The notes under the pieces: generated by a model | Database searches by the model: none | What the model saw: the letters and a program-made list of their open reading frames with translations, nothing else | Told to the model about the DNA's origin: nothing | From: Actinacidiphila guanduensis | Lineage (GTDB): Bacteria > Actinomycetota > Actinomycetes > Streptomycetales > Streptomycetaceae | Assembly: GCF_900103985.1 (NCBI RefSeq) | Contig: NZ_FNIE01000012.1 | Location: 1 to 64,000, forward strand | Length of the DNA stretch: 64,000 nt | Reading direction: 5' to 3' | In this document: in pieces, positions 55,753 through 63,704 of the stretch | How the letters are laid out: the number at the start of each line of letters is the position of its first letter | Position numbering within the stretch: the stretch's first letter is position 1 | Position numbers and translations under genes: made by a program

Positions 55753-57780
55753 ATGGACACCACCGCCCCAGACTCCCCGACGCCCGCGGGGGGACCCCCA
55801 GCGCTCACCGACCTGCTGCACGCCGCCGTCACCGCTGTCGGCGGTGTCGAGCGGGAGGGCCAGGTCACCATGGCCAAGGCCGTCGAGGCGGCCGTGGACG
55901 ACCGCTCGCACCTGCTCGTGCAGGCCGGCACCGGTACGGGCAAGTCGCTCGGCTACCTGGTGCCCGCCCTCGCCCACGGCGAGCCCGTGGTGGTCGCCAC
56001 CGCGACCCTCGCCCTGCAGCGGCAGCTGGTCGAGCGCGACCTGCCGCGCACGGTCCAGGCGCTCAAGCCCCTCCTGCGGCGCGAGCCGCAGTTCGCGATG
56101 CTGAAGGGCCGCTCCAACTACCTGTGCCTGCACCGCCTCCACGAGGGCGTGCCGCAGGACGAGGAGGACGGCCTCTTCGACCCCTTCGAGGCGGCGGCGC
56201 CCACCAGCAAGCTGGGGCAGGACCTGCTGCGGATGCGGGACTGGGCGGACGAGACGGAGACCGGCGACCGTGACGGCCTGACCCCCGGGGTGTCCGACCG
56301 CGCCTGGAGCCAGGTGTCGGTCACCTCCCGGGAGTGCCTGGGTGCCACCAAGTGCGCCTACGGGGCCGAGTGCTTCGCCGAGGCGGCAAGGGAGCGGGCC
56401 AAGCTCGCCGAGGTGGTGGTCACCAACCACGCCCTGCTCGCGATCGACGCCATCGAGGGCGCTCCCGTGCTGCCCGGCCACGAGGTGCTGATCATCGACG
56501 AGGCGCACGAACTGGTCTCCCGGGTCACGGGCGTGGCCACCGGAGAGCTCACCCCCATCGGCGTCAACCGCGCGGTCAAGCGCGCCGCCAAGCTCGTCAA
56601 CGAGAAGGCGGCCGACGCCCTGCTGAGCGCCGGCGAGGGCTTCGAGCGGGTGATGGAGCTGGCCCTGCCCGGGCGGCTGGAGGAGATCCCCGAGGACCTG
56701 GGATACGTGCTCGCCGCCCTGCGGGACGCCTGCCGCCTGGTCATCACCGCGCTGGGGGAGACCCGCGACAAGTCCGTGCAGGACGAGGACGCGGTCCGCA
56801 AGCAGGCCCTGGCGTCCGTGGAGCACGTCCACGAGGTCGCTGAGCGCTTGGTGCAGGGCTCCGAGTACGACGTGGTGTGGTGCGAGCGCCACGATCGTTT
56901 CGGGGCGTCCCTGCGGGTCGCTCCGCTGAGCGTGTCCGGGCTGCTGCGCGAGAAGCTCTTCACCGACCGCTCGGTCGTGCTCACCTCGGCCACCTTGAAG
57001 CTGGGCGGCGACTTCAACGGGGTGGCCGCCTCTCTCGGCCTGGCGCCGGAGGGCACCAAGGCGGCGGAGGGCGAGGACCCGGTGCCGCGGTGGAAGGGCA
57101 TCGATGTCGGCTCGCCGTTCGACTACCGCAAGCAGGGCATCCTCTACGTCGCCAGGCACCTGTCGCAGCCCGGCCGCGACGCCGGCCGCGAGGACATGCT
57201 CGACGAACTCGCCGAGCTGATCGAGGCCGCGGGCGGGCGCACCCTCGGGCTCTTCTCGTCCATGAGGGGCGCGCAGGCGGCCGCGGAGGCGATGCGGGGC
57301 CGGCTGGACCACCCCGTGCTGCTGCAGGGCGAGGAGACGCTGGGAGAGCTGATCCGGGCCTTCTCCGAGGACGCCAGGACGTGCCTCTTCGGCACGCTGT
57401 CGCTGTGGCAGGGGGTGGACGTCCCGGGCCCGAACTGCCAGCTCGTGGTGATGGACCGCATCCCCTTCCCGCGTCCTGACGACCCGCTGATGAGCGCGCG
57501 GCAAAAGGCGGTGGAGGAGCGCGGGGGCAATGGCTTCATGGCCGTCGCCGCCACACACGCGGCCCTGCTGATGGCCCAGGGCGCCGGGCGCCTGGTCCGC
57601 GCCAGCGGTGACCGAGGTGTCGTCGCGGTGCTCGATCCGCGGCTGGACAAGGCGCGGTACGGCGGCTTCCTGCGTTCCTCGATGCCGGACTTCTGGTACA
57701 CGACGGACCGGAACCAGGTGCGCCGCTCCCTGGCGGCCATCGACGCGAAGGCCAAGCAGGAGGCCGGCGAGCAGGCGTAA
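55753..57780 (+). CDS. dinG: DinG/YoaA-type ATP-dependent DNA helicase
   Basis: A 675-residue XPD-like superfamily 2 helicase that unwinds DNA 5'-3' and resolves R-loops and damaged forks. Walker A is GTGTGKS at 59-65. The DEAH box is in LIIDEAHELV. Four cysteines for an Fe-S cluster lie in NYLCLHR, ECLGATKC and AECF, so the cluster domain seems intact. Motif IV-VI regions (LFSSMRGAQAAAEAM, LWQGVDVPG, GRLVRASGDRGVVAVLD) follow. No exonuclease domain is present. It is convergent with lexA, and a DNA-damage role fits the neighbourhood. Confidence 0.95.
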   Translation: MDTTAPDSPTPAGGPPALTDLLHAAVTAVGGVEREGQVTMAKAVEAAVDDRSHLLVQAGTGTGKSLGYLVPALAHGEPVVVATATLALQRQLVERDLPRTVQALKPLLRREPQFAMLKGRSNYLCLHRLHEGVPQDEEDGLFDPFEAAAPTSKLGQDLLRMRDWADETETGDRDGLTPGVSDRAWSQVSVTSRECLGATKCAYGAECFAEAARERAKLAEVVVTNHALLAIDAIEGAPVLPGHEVLIIDEAHELVSRVTGVATGELTPIGVNRAVKRAAKLVNEKAADALLSAGEGFERVMELALPGRLEEIPEDLGYVLAALRDACRLVITALGETRDKSVQDEDAVRKQALASVEHVHEVAERLVQGSEYDVVWCERHDRFGASLRVAPLSVSGLLREKLFTDRSVVLTSATLKLGGDFNGVAASLGLAPEGTKAAEGEDPVPRWKGIDVGSPFDYRKQGILYVARHLSQPGRDAGREDMLDELAELIEAAGGRTLGLFSSMRGAQAAAEAMRGRLDHPVLLQGEETLGELIRAFSEDARTCLFGTLSLWQGVDVPGPNCQLVVMDRIPFPRPDDPLMSARQKAVEERGGNGFMAVAATHAALLMAQGAGRLVRASGDRGVVAVLDPRLDKARYGGFLRSSMPDFWYTTDRNQVRRSLAAIDAKAKQEAGEQA

Positions 57781-57898
57781 CAGGCGATCCTCGCCCAACG
57801 GGCCCCTCGGAGTGCCCTCGGCGGCTGCCCGAGCCCGGGAGGGCGCTCTGCGAGCCCGGGAGGCTGGCGGGAATCCCCGACCAAGCCCCGCCAAGGGG

Positions 57899-57938
57899 AA
57901 GGCCCCGATGACGCGCCGTACGGCGTTCTCGGGGCCCA
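57899..57938. terminator. Convergent terminator between dinG and lexA
   Basis: AAGGCCCCGA and TCGGGGCC form the outer stem around an inner GCCGTACGGC palindrome, between the 3' ends of dinG and lexA. Upstream of it GAGCCCGGGAGG is repeated twice. Confidence 0.6.
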
Positions 57939-57973
57939 GGGCGCCGGTTCTGCGGCGGTGCGGCCGCCGCGGT

Positions 57974-58753
57974 TCAGACGCGTCGCAGGACGGCGACGAC
58001 CTTGCCGAGGATCGTGGCCTCGTCGCCGGGGATGGGCTGGTACGCCGCGTTGTGCGGGAGCAGCCACACATGGCCGTTGTCCCGCTTGAAGCGCTTGACG
58101 GTCGCCTCGCCGTCGAGCATCGCGGCCACGATGTCGCCGTTCTCCGCGACGGGTTGGCGCCGTACCGTCACCCAGTCGCCGTCGCAGATGGCGGCCTCGA
58201 TCATCGAGTCACCGACCACCTTCAGGACGAACAGCTCGCCGTCGCCGACCAGTTGGCGGGGGAGCGGGAAGACGTCCTCGACCGACTCCTCGGCGAGGAT
58301 CGGGCCGCCCGCGGCGATGCGGCCGACCAGCGGCACATAGGACGCCGAGGGCTTGCCGGTGGTGTCGGTGGGCTGCGGGTGGCCTGCGTCCGAGGCGCGG
58401 ACCTCGTACGCGCGGGGCCGGTGCGGGTCGCGCCGCAGGAAGCCCTTGCGCTCGAGGGCCATCAGCTGGTGGGCGACCGAGGAAGTGCTGGACAAGCCGA
58501 CGGCCTGGCCGATCTCCCGCATGGAGGGCGGATATCCGCGGCGCTGCACCGAGTCCCTGATGACCTCGATGACACGGCGCTGGCGCTCGGTCAGTCCGGA
58601 GCTGTCGGCGCGAATTCCCGGGGGCCGTCCGGGAAGGGCGCGTGCGGGCTTCGGGGCGTTGTCGTCGTTCATCGCGTCCAGCAGGCCGATTCCGTCGGGA
58701 GAGCGGTCATGGGCGGTCAATGTCGCAGCGGCGCTCTCTGCGGTGGTGCTCAC
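57974..58753 (-). CDS. lexA: SOS repressor LexA
   Basis: A 259-residue repressor of the SOS regulon. The winged helix (about 50-115) has LTERQRRVIEVIRDSVQRRGYPPSMREIGQAVGL. The cleavage bond is Ala148-Gly149 in GRIAAGGP. The catalytic Ser183 is in VGDSMIEAAI and Lys220 is in EATVKRFKR, so self-cleavage with RecA should work. The N-terminal 45 residues are a Streptomyces-type extension of low complexity. The GTG was chosen because AAAGGGG lies 6 nt upstream. A GTG nine codons earlier lacks a site. It is convergent with dinG. A partial SOS box lies upstream near 58855. Confidence 0.96.
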   Translation of the reverse strand: MSTTAESAAATLTAHDRSPDGIGLLDAMNDDNAPKPARALPGRPPGIRADSSGLTERQRRVIEVIRDSVQRRGYPPSMREIGQAVGLSSTSSVAHQLMALERKGFLRRDPHRPRAYEVRASDAGHPQPTDTTGKPSASYVPLVGRIAAGGPILAEESVEDVFPLPRQLVGDGELFVLKVVGDSMIEAAICDGDWVTVRRQPVAENGDIVAAMLDGEATVKRFKRDNGHVWLLPHNAAYQPIPGDEATILGKVVAVLRRV

Positions 58754-58852
58754 GGCGGCCCCTTTCGAGATGTTCTCCACCGCATGGGCTGCGGTCGGCC
58801 CGCGTCCGCGCGCGGGCAGTTAGTACAACGGTAGTGGGTTTCGAAAGGTTGC

Positions 58853-58869
58853 GCCAAACACACGTTCGA
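58853..58869 (-). promoter_or_regulatory. Possible degenerate LexA box upstream of lexA
   Basis: Read on the minus strand the site is TCGAAC, then GTGTGT, then GTTTGG. The half sites fit the actinobacterial box (CGAAC N4 GTTCG) but the spacer is 6 rather than 4 and one half has a mismatch. It is about 100 nt upstream of the lexA start, a plausible place for autoregulation. Confidence 0.35.
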
Positions 58870-58924
58870 GTGAATTAGCGTAAATCCGCTGACGTGATCA
58901 AGGTACCGGGTGTATTGATCGAAT

Positions 58925-58949
58925 GGAAGTTCGATGCCCGAGAACTTCC
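58925..58949. repeat. 8-bp inverted repeat between lexA and nrdR
   Basis: GGAAGTTC, nine bases, GAACTTCC: a perfect dyad in the 595-bp space between the divergent lexA and nrdR genes. It is not a LexA box, since the half-sites are in reverse order, and the regulator is unknown. The remaining space from 58950 to 59160 shows nothing recognisable. Confidence 0.45.
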
Positions 58950-59170
58950 CTGAGGGTGGGCGGCCCTCCTGGCGCAGGCATATGCCCGGCCTTCACGCGG
59001 CCCGGAGCGGTGGCCGGATTCCACCGCCCGCCACCGCCTGCCGCCGATGCCCATCAGTGTGTCACCGCCGCCCCCTCGGCGGGCCGCGATGCCGATTCCC
59101 GTACGCTGCGGTGGCGTCCGGCCGCCCTCCGCAACCGCGACACGCTGAACCACCCCCCTGATGTACGGGC

Positions 59171-59185
59171 ACCAGATCTAGTGGT
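59171..59185 (+). promoter_or_regulatory. NrdR box 1
   Basis: ACCAGATCTAGTGGT is an imperfect palindrome of the NrdR-box type. Its centre is 31 bp from that of box 2, about three helical turns, the spacing known for paired NrdR boxes. Confidence 0.75.
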
Positions 59186-59201
59186 TGGATAGGTCTCGCC
59201 C

Positions 59202-59216
59202 ACCACAAGTTGTGGT
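59202..59216 (+). promoter_or_regulatory. NrdR box 2
   Basis: ACCACAAGTTGTGGT is a perfect palindrome around a central G, 133 nt before nrdR. With box 1 it forms the paired operator expected for autoregulation of nrdRJ. Confidence 0.8.
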
Positions 59217-59348
59217 TGCTGGGTGGTCCGGTGGCCCTTTCGCCACCGTGATCGCCTATGCTTGAGGCTGCTCCGGGGGGCCTGCCAAGGCCCTGCGTGA
59301 GCCTGTTCGCCGTGCGCTCACCGCGGGTGAGGGAGGGAGTCGGAAGCC

Positions 59349-59858
59349 GTGCACTGCCCCTTCTGCAGACACCCCGACAGTCGTGTCGTGGACAGCCGCA
59401 CCACCGACGACGGGGCATCGATCCGCCGTCGCCGGCAGTGCCCGGACTGCGGCCGGCGCTTCACCACCGTGGAGACGGCGTCACTGATGGTGATCAAGCG
59501 CAGCGGCGTCACCGAACCGTTCAGCCGCTCCAAAGTGATCGCGGGCGTCCGCAAGGCGTGCCAGGGCCGCCCGGTCACCGAGGACGCACTGGCCCAGCTC
59601 GGGCAGCGCGTCGAGGAGGCGGTGCGGGCCACCGGCAGCGCCGAGCTGTCGACCCACGACGTGGGACTGGCCATACTCGGCCCGCTCCAGGAGCTCGACC
59701 TCGTGGCCTATCTGCGCTTCGCCAGCGTGTACCGGGCCTTCGACTCCCTCGACGACTTCGAGCAGGCCATCACCGAGCTGCGCGAGCAGCTCCCACCCAG
59801 GACCCCCGGCGGGCTCGACGAGGACCTCGGGGTCCCGGCGCCCGCGGCCGCCGACTAG
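59349..59858 (+). CDS. nrdR: Transcriptional repressor NrdR
   Basis: A 169-residue repressor of ribonucleotide reductase genes. The N-terminal zinc ribbon is CPFC then CPDC (residues 3-6 and 31-34). The ATP-cone (about 49-139) has VIKRSGVTEPFSRSKVIAGVRKAC and GPLQELDLVAYLRFASVYRAF and senses ATP/dATP. The GTG start is fixed by the invariant HCPFC beginning. nrdJ follows 117 nt later, the usual nrdRJ operon of Streptomyces. A pair of NrdR boxes lies upstream, so the operon should be repressed by its own first product. Confidence 0.96.
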   Translation: MHCPFCRHPDSRVVDSRTTDDGASIRRRRQCPDCGRRFTTVETASLMVIKRSGVTEPFSRSKVIAGVRKACQGRPVTEDALAQLGQRVEEAVRATGSAELSTHDVGLAILGPLQELDLVAYLRFASVYRAFDSLDDFEQAITELREQLPPRTPGGLDEDLGVPAPAAAD

Positions 59859-59975
59859 CGGCCCGGGGACACGGATTTGCCGGAGCGCCCCCGGGGTGCC
59901 GAGGCGGCAGACAGTAATGCGCCGCGGGGAAGAACCGCGCACATCAGGGCGTTCTCGCCCATACAGGGAGGCGGC

Positions 59976-62858
59976 ATGACAGAGACGACGAGCGGTCCGG
60001 CGCGCGGTTCACGCACCAAGGGGCCGAAGGCGGGCAAGGGCCTGCGCATCGAGCGCATCCACACCACCCCGGGCGTGCACCCGTACGACGAGGTGGTCTG
60101 GGAGCGCCGTGACGTCGTCATGACCAACTGGCGCGACGGCTCGATCAACTTCGAGCAGCGCGGCGTTGAGTTCCCCGACTTCTGGTCGGTGAACGCGGTC
60201 AACATCGTGACCAGCAAGTACTTCCGCGGAGCGGTGAACAGCCCCAAGCGCGAGAAGAGCCTGAAGCAGCTCATCGACCGCGTGGTGCTCACCTACCGCA
60301 AGGCCGGCGAGGACAACGGGTACTTCGCTTCGCCCGCGGACGCCGAGATCTTCGAGCACGAACTGACCTACGCCCTGCTGCACCAGGTCTTCAGCTTCAA
60401 CTCGCCGGTCTGGTTCAACGTCGGCACCGCTCAGCCGCAGCAGGTCTCGGCCTGCTTCATCCTGTCGGTGGACGACTCCATGGACTCCATCCTGGACTGG
60501 TACAAGGAAGAGGGGATGATCTTCAAGGGCGGCTCCGGCGCCGGCCTGAACCTCTCCCGCATCCGCTCCTCCAAGGAACTGCTCTCCTCCGGCGGCAACG
60601 CCTCAGGACCGGTCTCCTTCATGCGCGGCGCCGACGCCTCGGCGGGCACCATCAAGTCGGGCGGCGCCACCCGCCGCGCCGCCAAGATGGTGGTCCTGGA
60701 CGTCGACCACCCCGACGTCGAGGCGTTCATCGAGACCAAGGTCAAGGAGGAGCAGAAGATCCGCGCCCTGCGGGACGCCGGCTTCGACATGGACCTGGGC
60801 GGCGACGACATCACCTCGGTCCAGTACCAGAACGCGAACAACTCCGTCCGCGTGAACGACGAGTTCATGAAGGCCGTCGAGCAGGGCAAGCCGTTCGGGC
60901 TGCGGGCCCGGATGACCGGCGAGGTCATCGAGGAGGTCGACGCCAAGTCGCTCTTCCGCAAGATGGCGGAGGCCGCCTGGGCGTGCGCCGACCCCGGCAT
61001 CCAGTACGACGACACGATCAACCACTGGCACACCTCCCCCGAGACGGGCCGGATCACCGCCTCCAACCCGTGCAGCGAGTACATGCACCTGGACAACTCC
61101 AGCTGCAACCTCGCCTCGCTCAACCTGCTGAAGTTCCTCCGTCACGACGACAACGGCGGCCAGAGCTTCGACGCGGAGCGCTTCGCCAAGGTGGTCGAGC
61201 TGGTCATCACGGCGATGGACATCTCCATCTGCTTCGCCGACTTCCCGACCGAGAAGATCGGCGAGACCACCCGCGCCTTCCGCCAGCTCGGTATCGGCTA
61301 CGCCAACCTGGGTGCGCTGCTCATGGCCACCGGGCACGCCTACGACTCCGACGGCGGGCGCGCCCTGGCCGGCGCCATCACCTCCCTGATGACCGGCACC
61401 TCCTACAAGCGCTCCGCCGAACTGGCCGCGGTCGTCGGCCCGTACGAGGGGTACGCCCGCAACGCCGACGCCCACAAGCGCGTCATGCGGCAGCACTCGG
61501 ACGCCAACGCGACCGCCAAGCGGATGGACGACCTGGACACCCCGGTGTGGGCGGCCGCCACAGAGGCGTGGCAGGACGTCCTGCGGCTCGGTGAGAAGAA
61601 CGGATTCCGCAACGCCCAGGCGTCGGTCCTCGCGCCCACCGGCACGATCGGCCTGATGATGGACTGCGACACCACCGGTGTGGAGCCCGACCTGGCCCTG
61701 GTGAAGTTCAAGAAGCTGGTCGGCGGCGGCTCGATGCAGATCGTGAACAACACGGTCCCCACCGCCCTGAAGCGCCTGGGCTACCAGGAGGAGCAGATCG
61801 AGGCGATCGTCGGGCACATCGCCGAGCACGGCAACGTGATCGACGCGCCCGGCCTGAAGCAGGAGCACTACGAGGTCTTCGACTGCGCCATGGGCGAGCG
61901 GGCGATCTCGGCGATGGGCCACGTGCGGATGATGGCCGCCGCGCAGCCCTTCCTGTCGGGCGCGATCTCCAAGACGGTCAACCTGCCGGAGTCGGCCACC
62001 GTCGAGGAGGTCGAGGAGGTCTACTACGAGGGCTGGAAGCTCGGCCTGAAGGCCCTGGCGATCTACCGCGACAACTGCAAGGTCGGCCAGCCGCTGTCCG
62101 CCAAGAAGAAGAGCGACACCAAGGCGGAGACCCCCGCTGAGGCGCCGGCCGCCCAGGTGGAGAAGGTCGTCGAGTACCGCCCGGTCCGCAAGCGCCTGCC
62201 CAAGGGCCGCCCGGGGATCACCACCTCGTTCACCGTCGGCGGCGCCGAGGGCTACATGACGGCGAACTCCTACCCCGACGACGGCCTCGGCGAGGTCTTC
62301 CTGAAGATGTCCAAGCAGGGTTCGACCCTGGCGGGCATGATGGACGCCTTCTCCATCGCCGTCTCCGTGGGCATGCAGTACGGCGTCCCGCTGGAGACCT
62401 ACGTCTCGAAGTTCACCAACATGCGCTTCGAGCCGGCGGGCCTGACCGACGACCCTGACGTGCGGATGGCGCAGTCCATCGTGGACTACATCTTCCGCCG
62501 CCTGGCGCTGGACTTCCTGCCCTTCGAGACGCGCTCCGCGCTCGGCATCCACTCCGCCGAGGAGCGCCAGCGCCACCTGGACACGGGCTCGTACGAGGCC
62601 GCCGACGACGAGATGGACGTCGAGGGCCTGGCCCAGTCCGCGCCGCGCCAGATGGAGGCGCCCAAGCCGCTGTCGGTGGCGAAGCCCGCCGCCGCGGCAC
62701 CCGCGCCCAAGGAGGCGCACAACTCCACGGAGCTGCTGGAGATCCAGCTCGGCCTGAACGCCGACGCCCCGCTCTGCTTCTCCTGCGGCACGAAGATGCG
62801 CCGCGCGGGCAGCTGCTACCTCTGCGAGGGCTGCGGCTCCACCAGCGGCTGCAGCTGA
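59976..62858 (+). CDS. nrdJ: Vitamin B12-dependent ribonucleotide reductase NrdJ
   Basis: A 960-residue class II reductase that makes dNTPs with adenosylcobalamin and works with or without oxygen. Active-site pieces are SACFILSVDD (first redox Cys), GGSGAGLNLSRIRS, and the radical triad in SNPCSEYMHLDNSSCNLASLNL (Asn, Cys, Glu). PTGTIGLMMDCDTTGVEPDLALVKFKKLVGGG follows. The C-terminal end is Cys-rich (CFSCGTKMRRAG, CYLCEGCG), serving as the swinging redox tail. The protein is full length for the Streptomyces type (about 960). GGGAGG 5 nt before the ATG supports the start. It is the second gene of nrdRJ. No B12 riboswitch was seen. Confidence 0.97.
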   Translation: MTETTSGPARGSRTKGPKAGKGLRIERIHTTPGVHPYDEVVWERRDVVMTNWRDGSINFEQRGVEFPDFWSVNAVNIVTSKYFRGAVNSPKREKSLKQLIDRVVLTYRKAGEDNGYFASPADAEIFEHELTYALLHQVFSFNSPVWFNVGTAQPQQVSACFILSVDDSMDSILDWYKEEGMIFKGGSGAGLNLSRIRSSKELLSSGGNASGPVSFMRGADASAGTIKSGGATRRAAKMVVLDVDHPDVEAFIETKVKEEQKIRALRDAGFDMDLGGDDITSVQYQNANNSVRVNDEFMKAVEQGKPFGLRARMTGEVIEEVDAKSLFRKMAEAAWACADPGIQYDDTINHWHTSPETGRITASNPCSEYMHLDNSSCNLASLNLLKFLRHDDNGGQSFDAERFAKVVELVITAMDISICFADFPTEKIGETTRAFRQLGIGYANLGALLMATGHAYDSDGGRALAGAITSLMTGTSYKRSAELAAVVGPYEGYARNADAHKRVMRQHSDANATAKRMDDLDTPVWAAATEAWQDVLRLGEKNGFRNAQASVLAPTGTIGLMMDCDTTGVEPDLALVKFKKLVGGGSMQIVNNTVPTALKRLGYQEEQIEAIVGHIAEHGNVIDAPGLKQEHYEVFDCAMGERAISAMGHVRMMAAAQPFLSGAISKTVNLPESATVEEVEEVYYEGWKLGLKALAIYRDNCKVGQPLSAKKKSDTKAETPAEAPAAQVEKVVEYRPVRKRLPKGRPGITTSFTVGGAEGYMTANSYPDDGLGEVFLKMSKQGSTLAGMMDAFSIAVSVGMQYGVPLETYVSKFTNMRFEPAGLTDDPDVRMAQSIVDYIFRRLALDFLPFETRSALGIHSAEERQRHLDTGSYEAADDEMDVEGLAQSAPRQMEAPKPLSVAKPAAAAPAPKEAHNSTELLEIQLGLNADAPLCFSCGTKMRRAGSCYLCEGCGSTSGCS

Positions 62859-62902
62859 CGGACGGCAGCCGCCTCCATTGCGGCGGCTGCCCGAGCGCAC
62901 CC

Positions 62903-62942
62903 CAGGGAGGCGTACCCGGCACACCGCCGGGGCGCCTCCCTG
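62903..62942 (+). terminator. nrdJ terminator
   Basis: CAGGGAGGCG pairs with CGCCTCCCTG, and an inner CCCGGC/GCCGGG stem sits within it. It lies 45 nt after the nrdJ stop. Confidence 0.75.
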
Positions 62943-62973
62943 CGCGTTTCACCCGCCGCGGACCCAACGCCAC

Positions 62974-62979
62974 TACGAT
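62974..62979 (+). promoter_or_regulatory. -10 element of the YdbC-like gene
   Basis: TACGAT begins 12 nt before GTG 62986, with no ribosome binding site, pointing to a leaderless message. Confidence 0.45.
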
Positions 62980-62985
62980 GGCGCG

Positions 62986-63591
62986 GTGTTGGTGAAGTGG
63001 ATGCGGTGCGGTGTCGTCGATCAGGCGGGGTTCGACCGAGGACAGCGCAGGTGGGCGGTGCTGCGCCAGCAGGCGGGGTTCCGCGGGCAGGGCGGCGGGT
63101 GGAGCCGGGCGCAGCCAGGGGTGGCCCACCTCTTCGCCTTCTGGGACGACCGCAGCACGTACGACGGCTTCATGGCCGCGGGGCACGACGGCATCGCCCA
63201 GGCGCTGCACGGGACGTACGAACTGCTGGCGGTGCGCCTCTTCGAGCACCGGCTCGACGTCAAGGTGGGCTTCGAGCCGCACTTCACCGACGCCGACCTG
63301 CTGCGTGTCGCGCTGTGCAAGGTCCGGCCCGGCCGGGTGGAGCACTTCACCCAGATGCAGGAGCGGGTGTGGAACCCGGCGATGGCCGGCTCGCCCGGCA
63401 TGCTGCGCGGCTCCTTCGGCCAGGGTGAGGACGACTCCTTCCTGGTGCTGTCGATGTGGGACACGGCGACCGAGCACGGCAAGTACCGCGAGGGCGCGGT
63501 GTCGCGGCTGTCGGAGCGTGCCGAACTCGACAGCGACGTCCTGTCGGTGACCGGCGACGTGGTGGACGTCGTGCAGGACTGGACGGTCTGA
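62986..63591 (+). CDS. YdbC-family (DUF4937) protein
   Basis: A 201-residue protein of the YdbC/DUF4937 family, built from two ferredoxin-like dimeric alpha-beta barrel repeats. The first repeat has FDRGQRRWAVLRQQAGFRGQGGGWS and HLFAFWDDRSTYDGFMAAGHD. The second has VEHFTQMQERVWNPAMAGSPGMLRGSF and FLVLSMWDTATEHGKY. The shape is like antibiotic-biosynthesis monooxygenases, but no catalytic role is known. GTG was chosen because the conserved start (VLVKWMRC) follows it and upstream sequence is the nrdJ terminator region. Confidence 0.82.
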   Translation: MLVKWMRCGVVDQAGFDRGQRRWAVLRQQAGFRGQGGGWSRAQPGVAHLFAFWDDRSTYDGFMAAGHDGIAQALHGTYELLAVRLFEHRLDVKVGFEPHFTDADLLRVALCKVRPGRVEHFTQMQERVWNPAMAGSPGMLRGSFGQGEDDSFLVLSMWDTATEHGKYREGAVSRLSERAELDSDVLSVTGDVVDVVQDWTV

Positions 63592-63691
63592 GGCGCACCT
63601 GCCGCCAAGGGTGGCCCATGCCGCCGGGCCCGCCATCGGCCGCATGGGCGTCCACTCCCTGGACCGGCGCGCCGCGGGACGGGACGCGCAA

Positions 63692-63697
63692 TAGGGT
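63692..63697 (+). promoter_or_regulatory. -10 element of the phosphatase gene (leaderless)
   Basis: TAGGGT begins exactly 13 nt before ATG 63705, with no ribosome binding site between. Confidence 0.5.
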
Positions 63698-63704
63698 GGC
63701 GCCC

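Noticed and set aside
54419..58071. Extension of the PIN/FHA gene far upstream on the minus strand
   Set aside because: The sequence beyond 55638 is the shadow of dinG and lacks coding character. The conserved protein starts at 55638.
58875..59192. Small frames between lexA and nrdR on both strands
   Set aside because: Pro/Arg-rich shadows with no ribosome binding site, overlapping the regulatory dyad and the NrdR boxes.
59860..59975. Cobalamin riboswitch ahead of nrdJ
   Set aside because: The gap is only 117 nt, lacks the B12-box core and sits inside the nrdRJ operon. In Streptomyces that riboswitch controls the class I genes instead.
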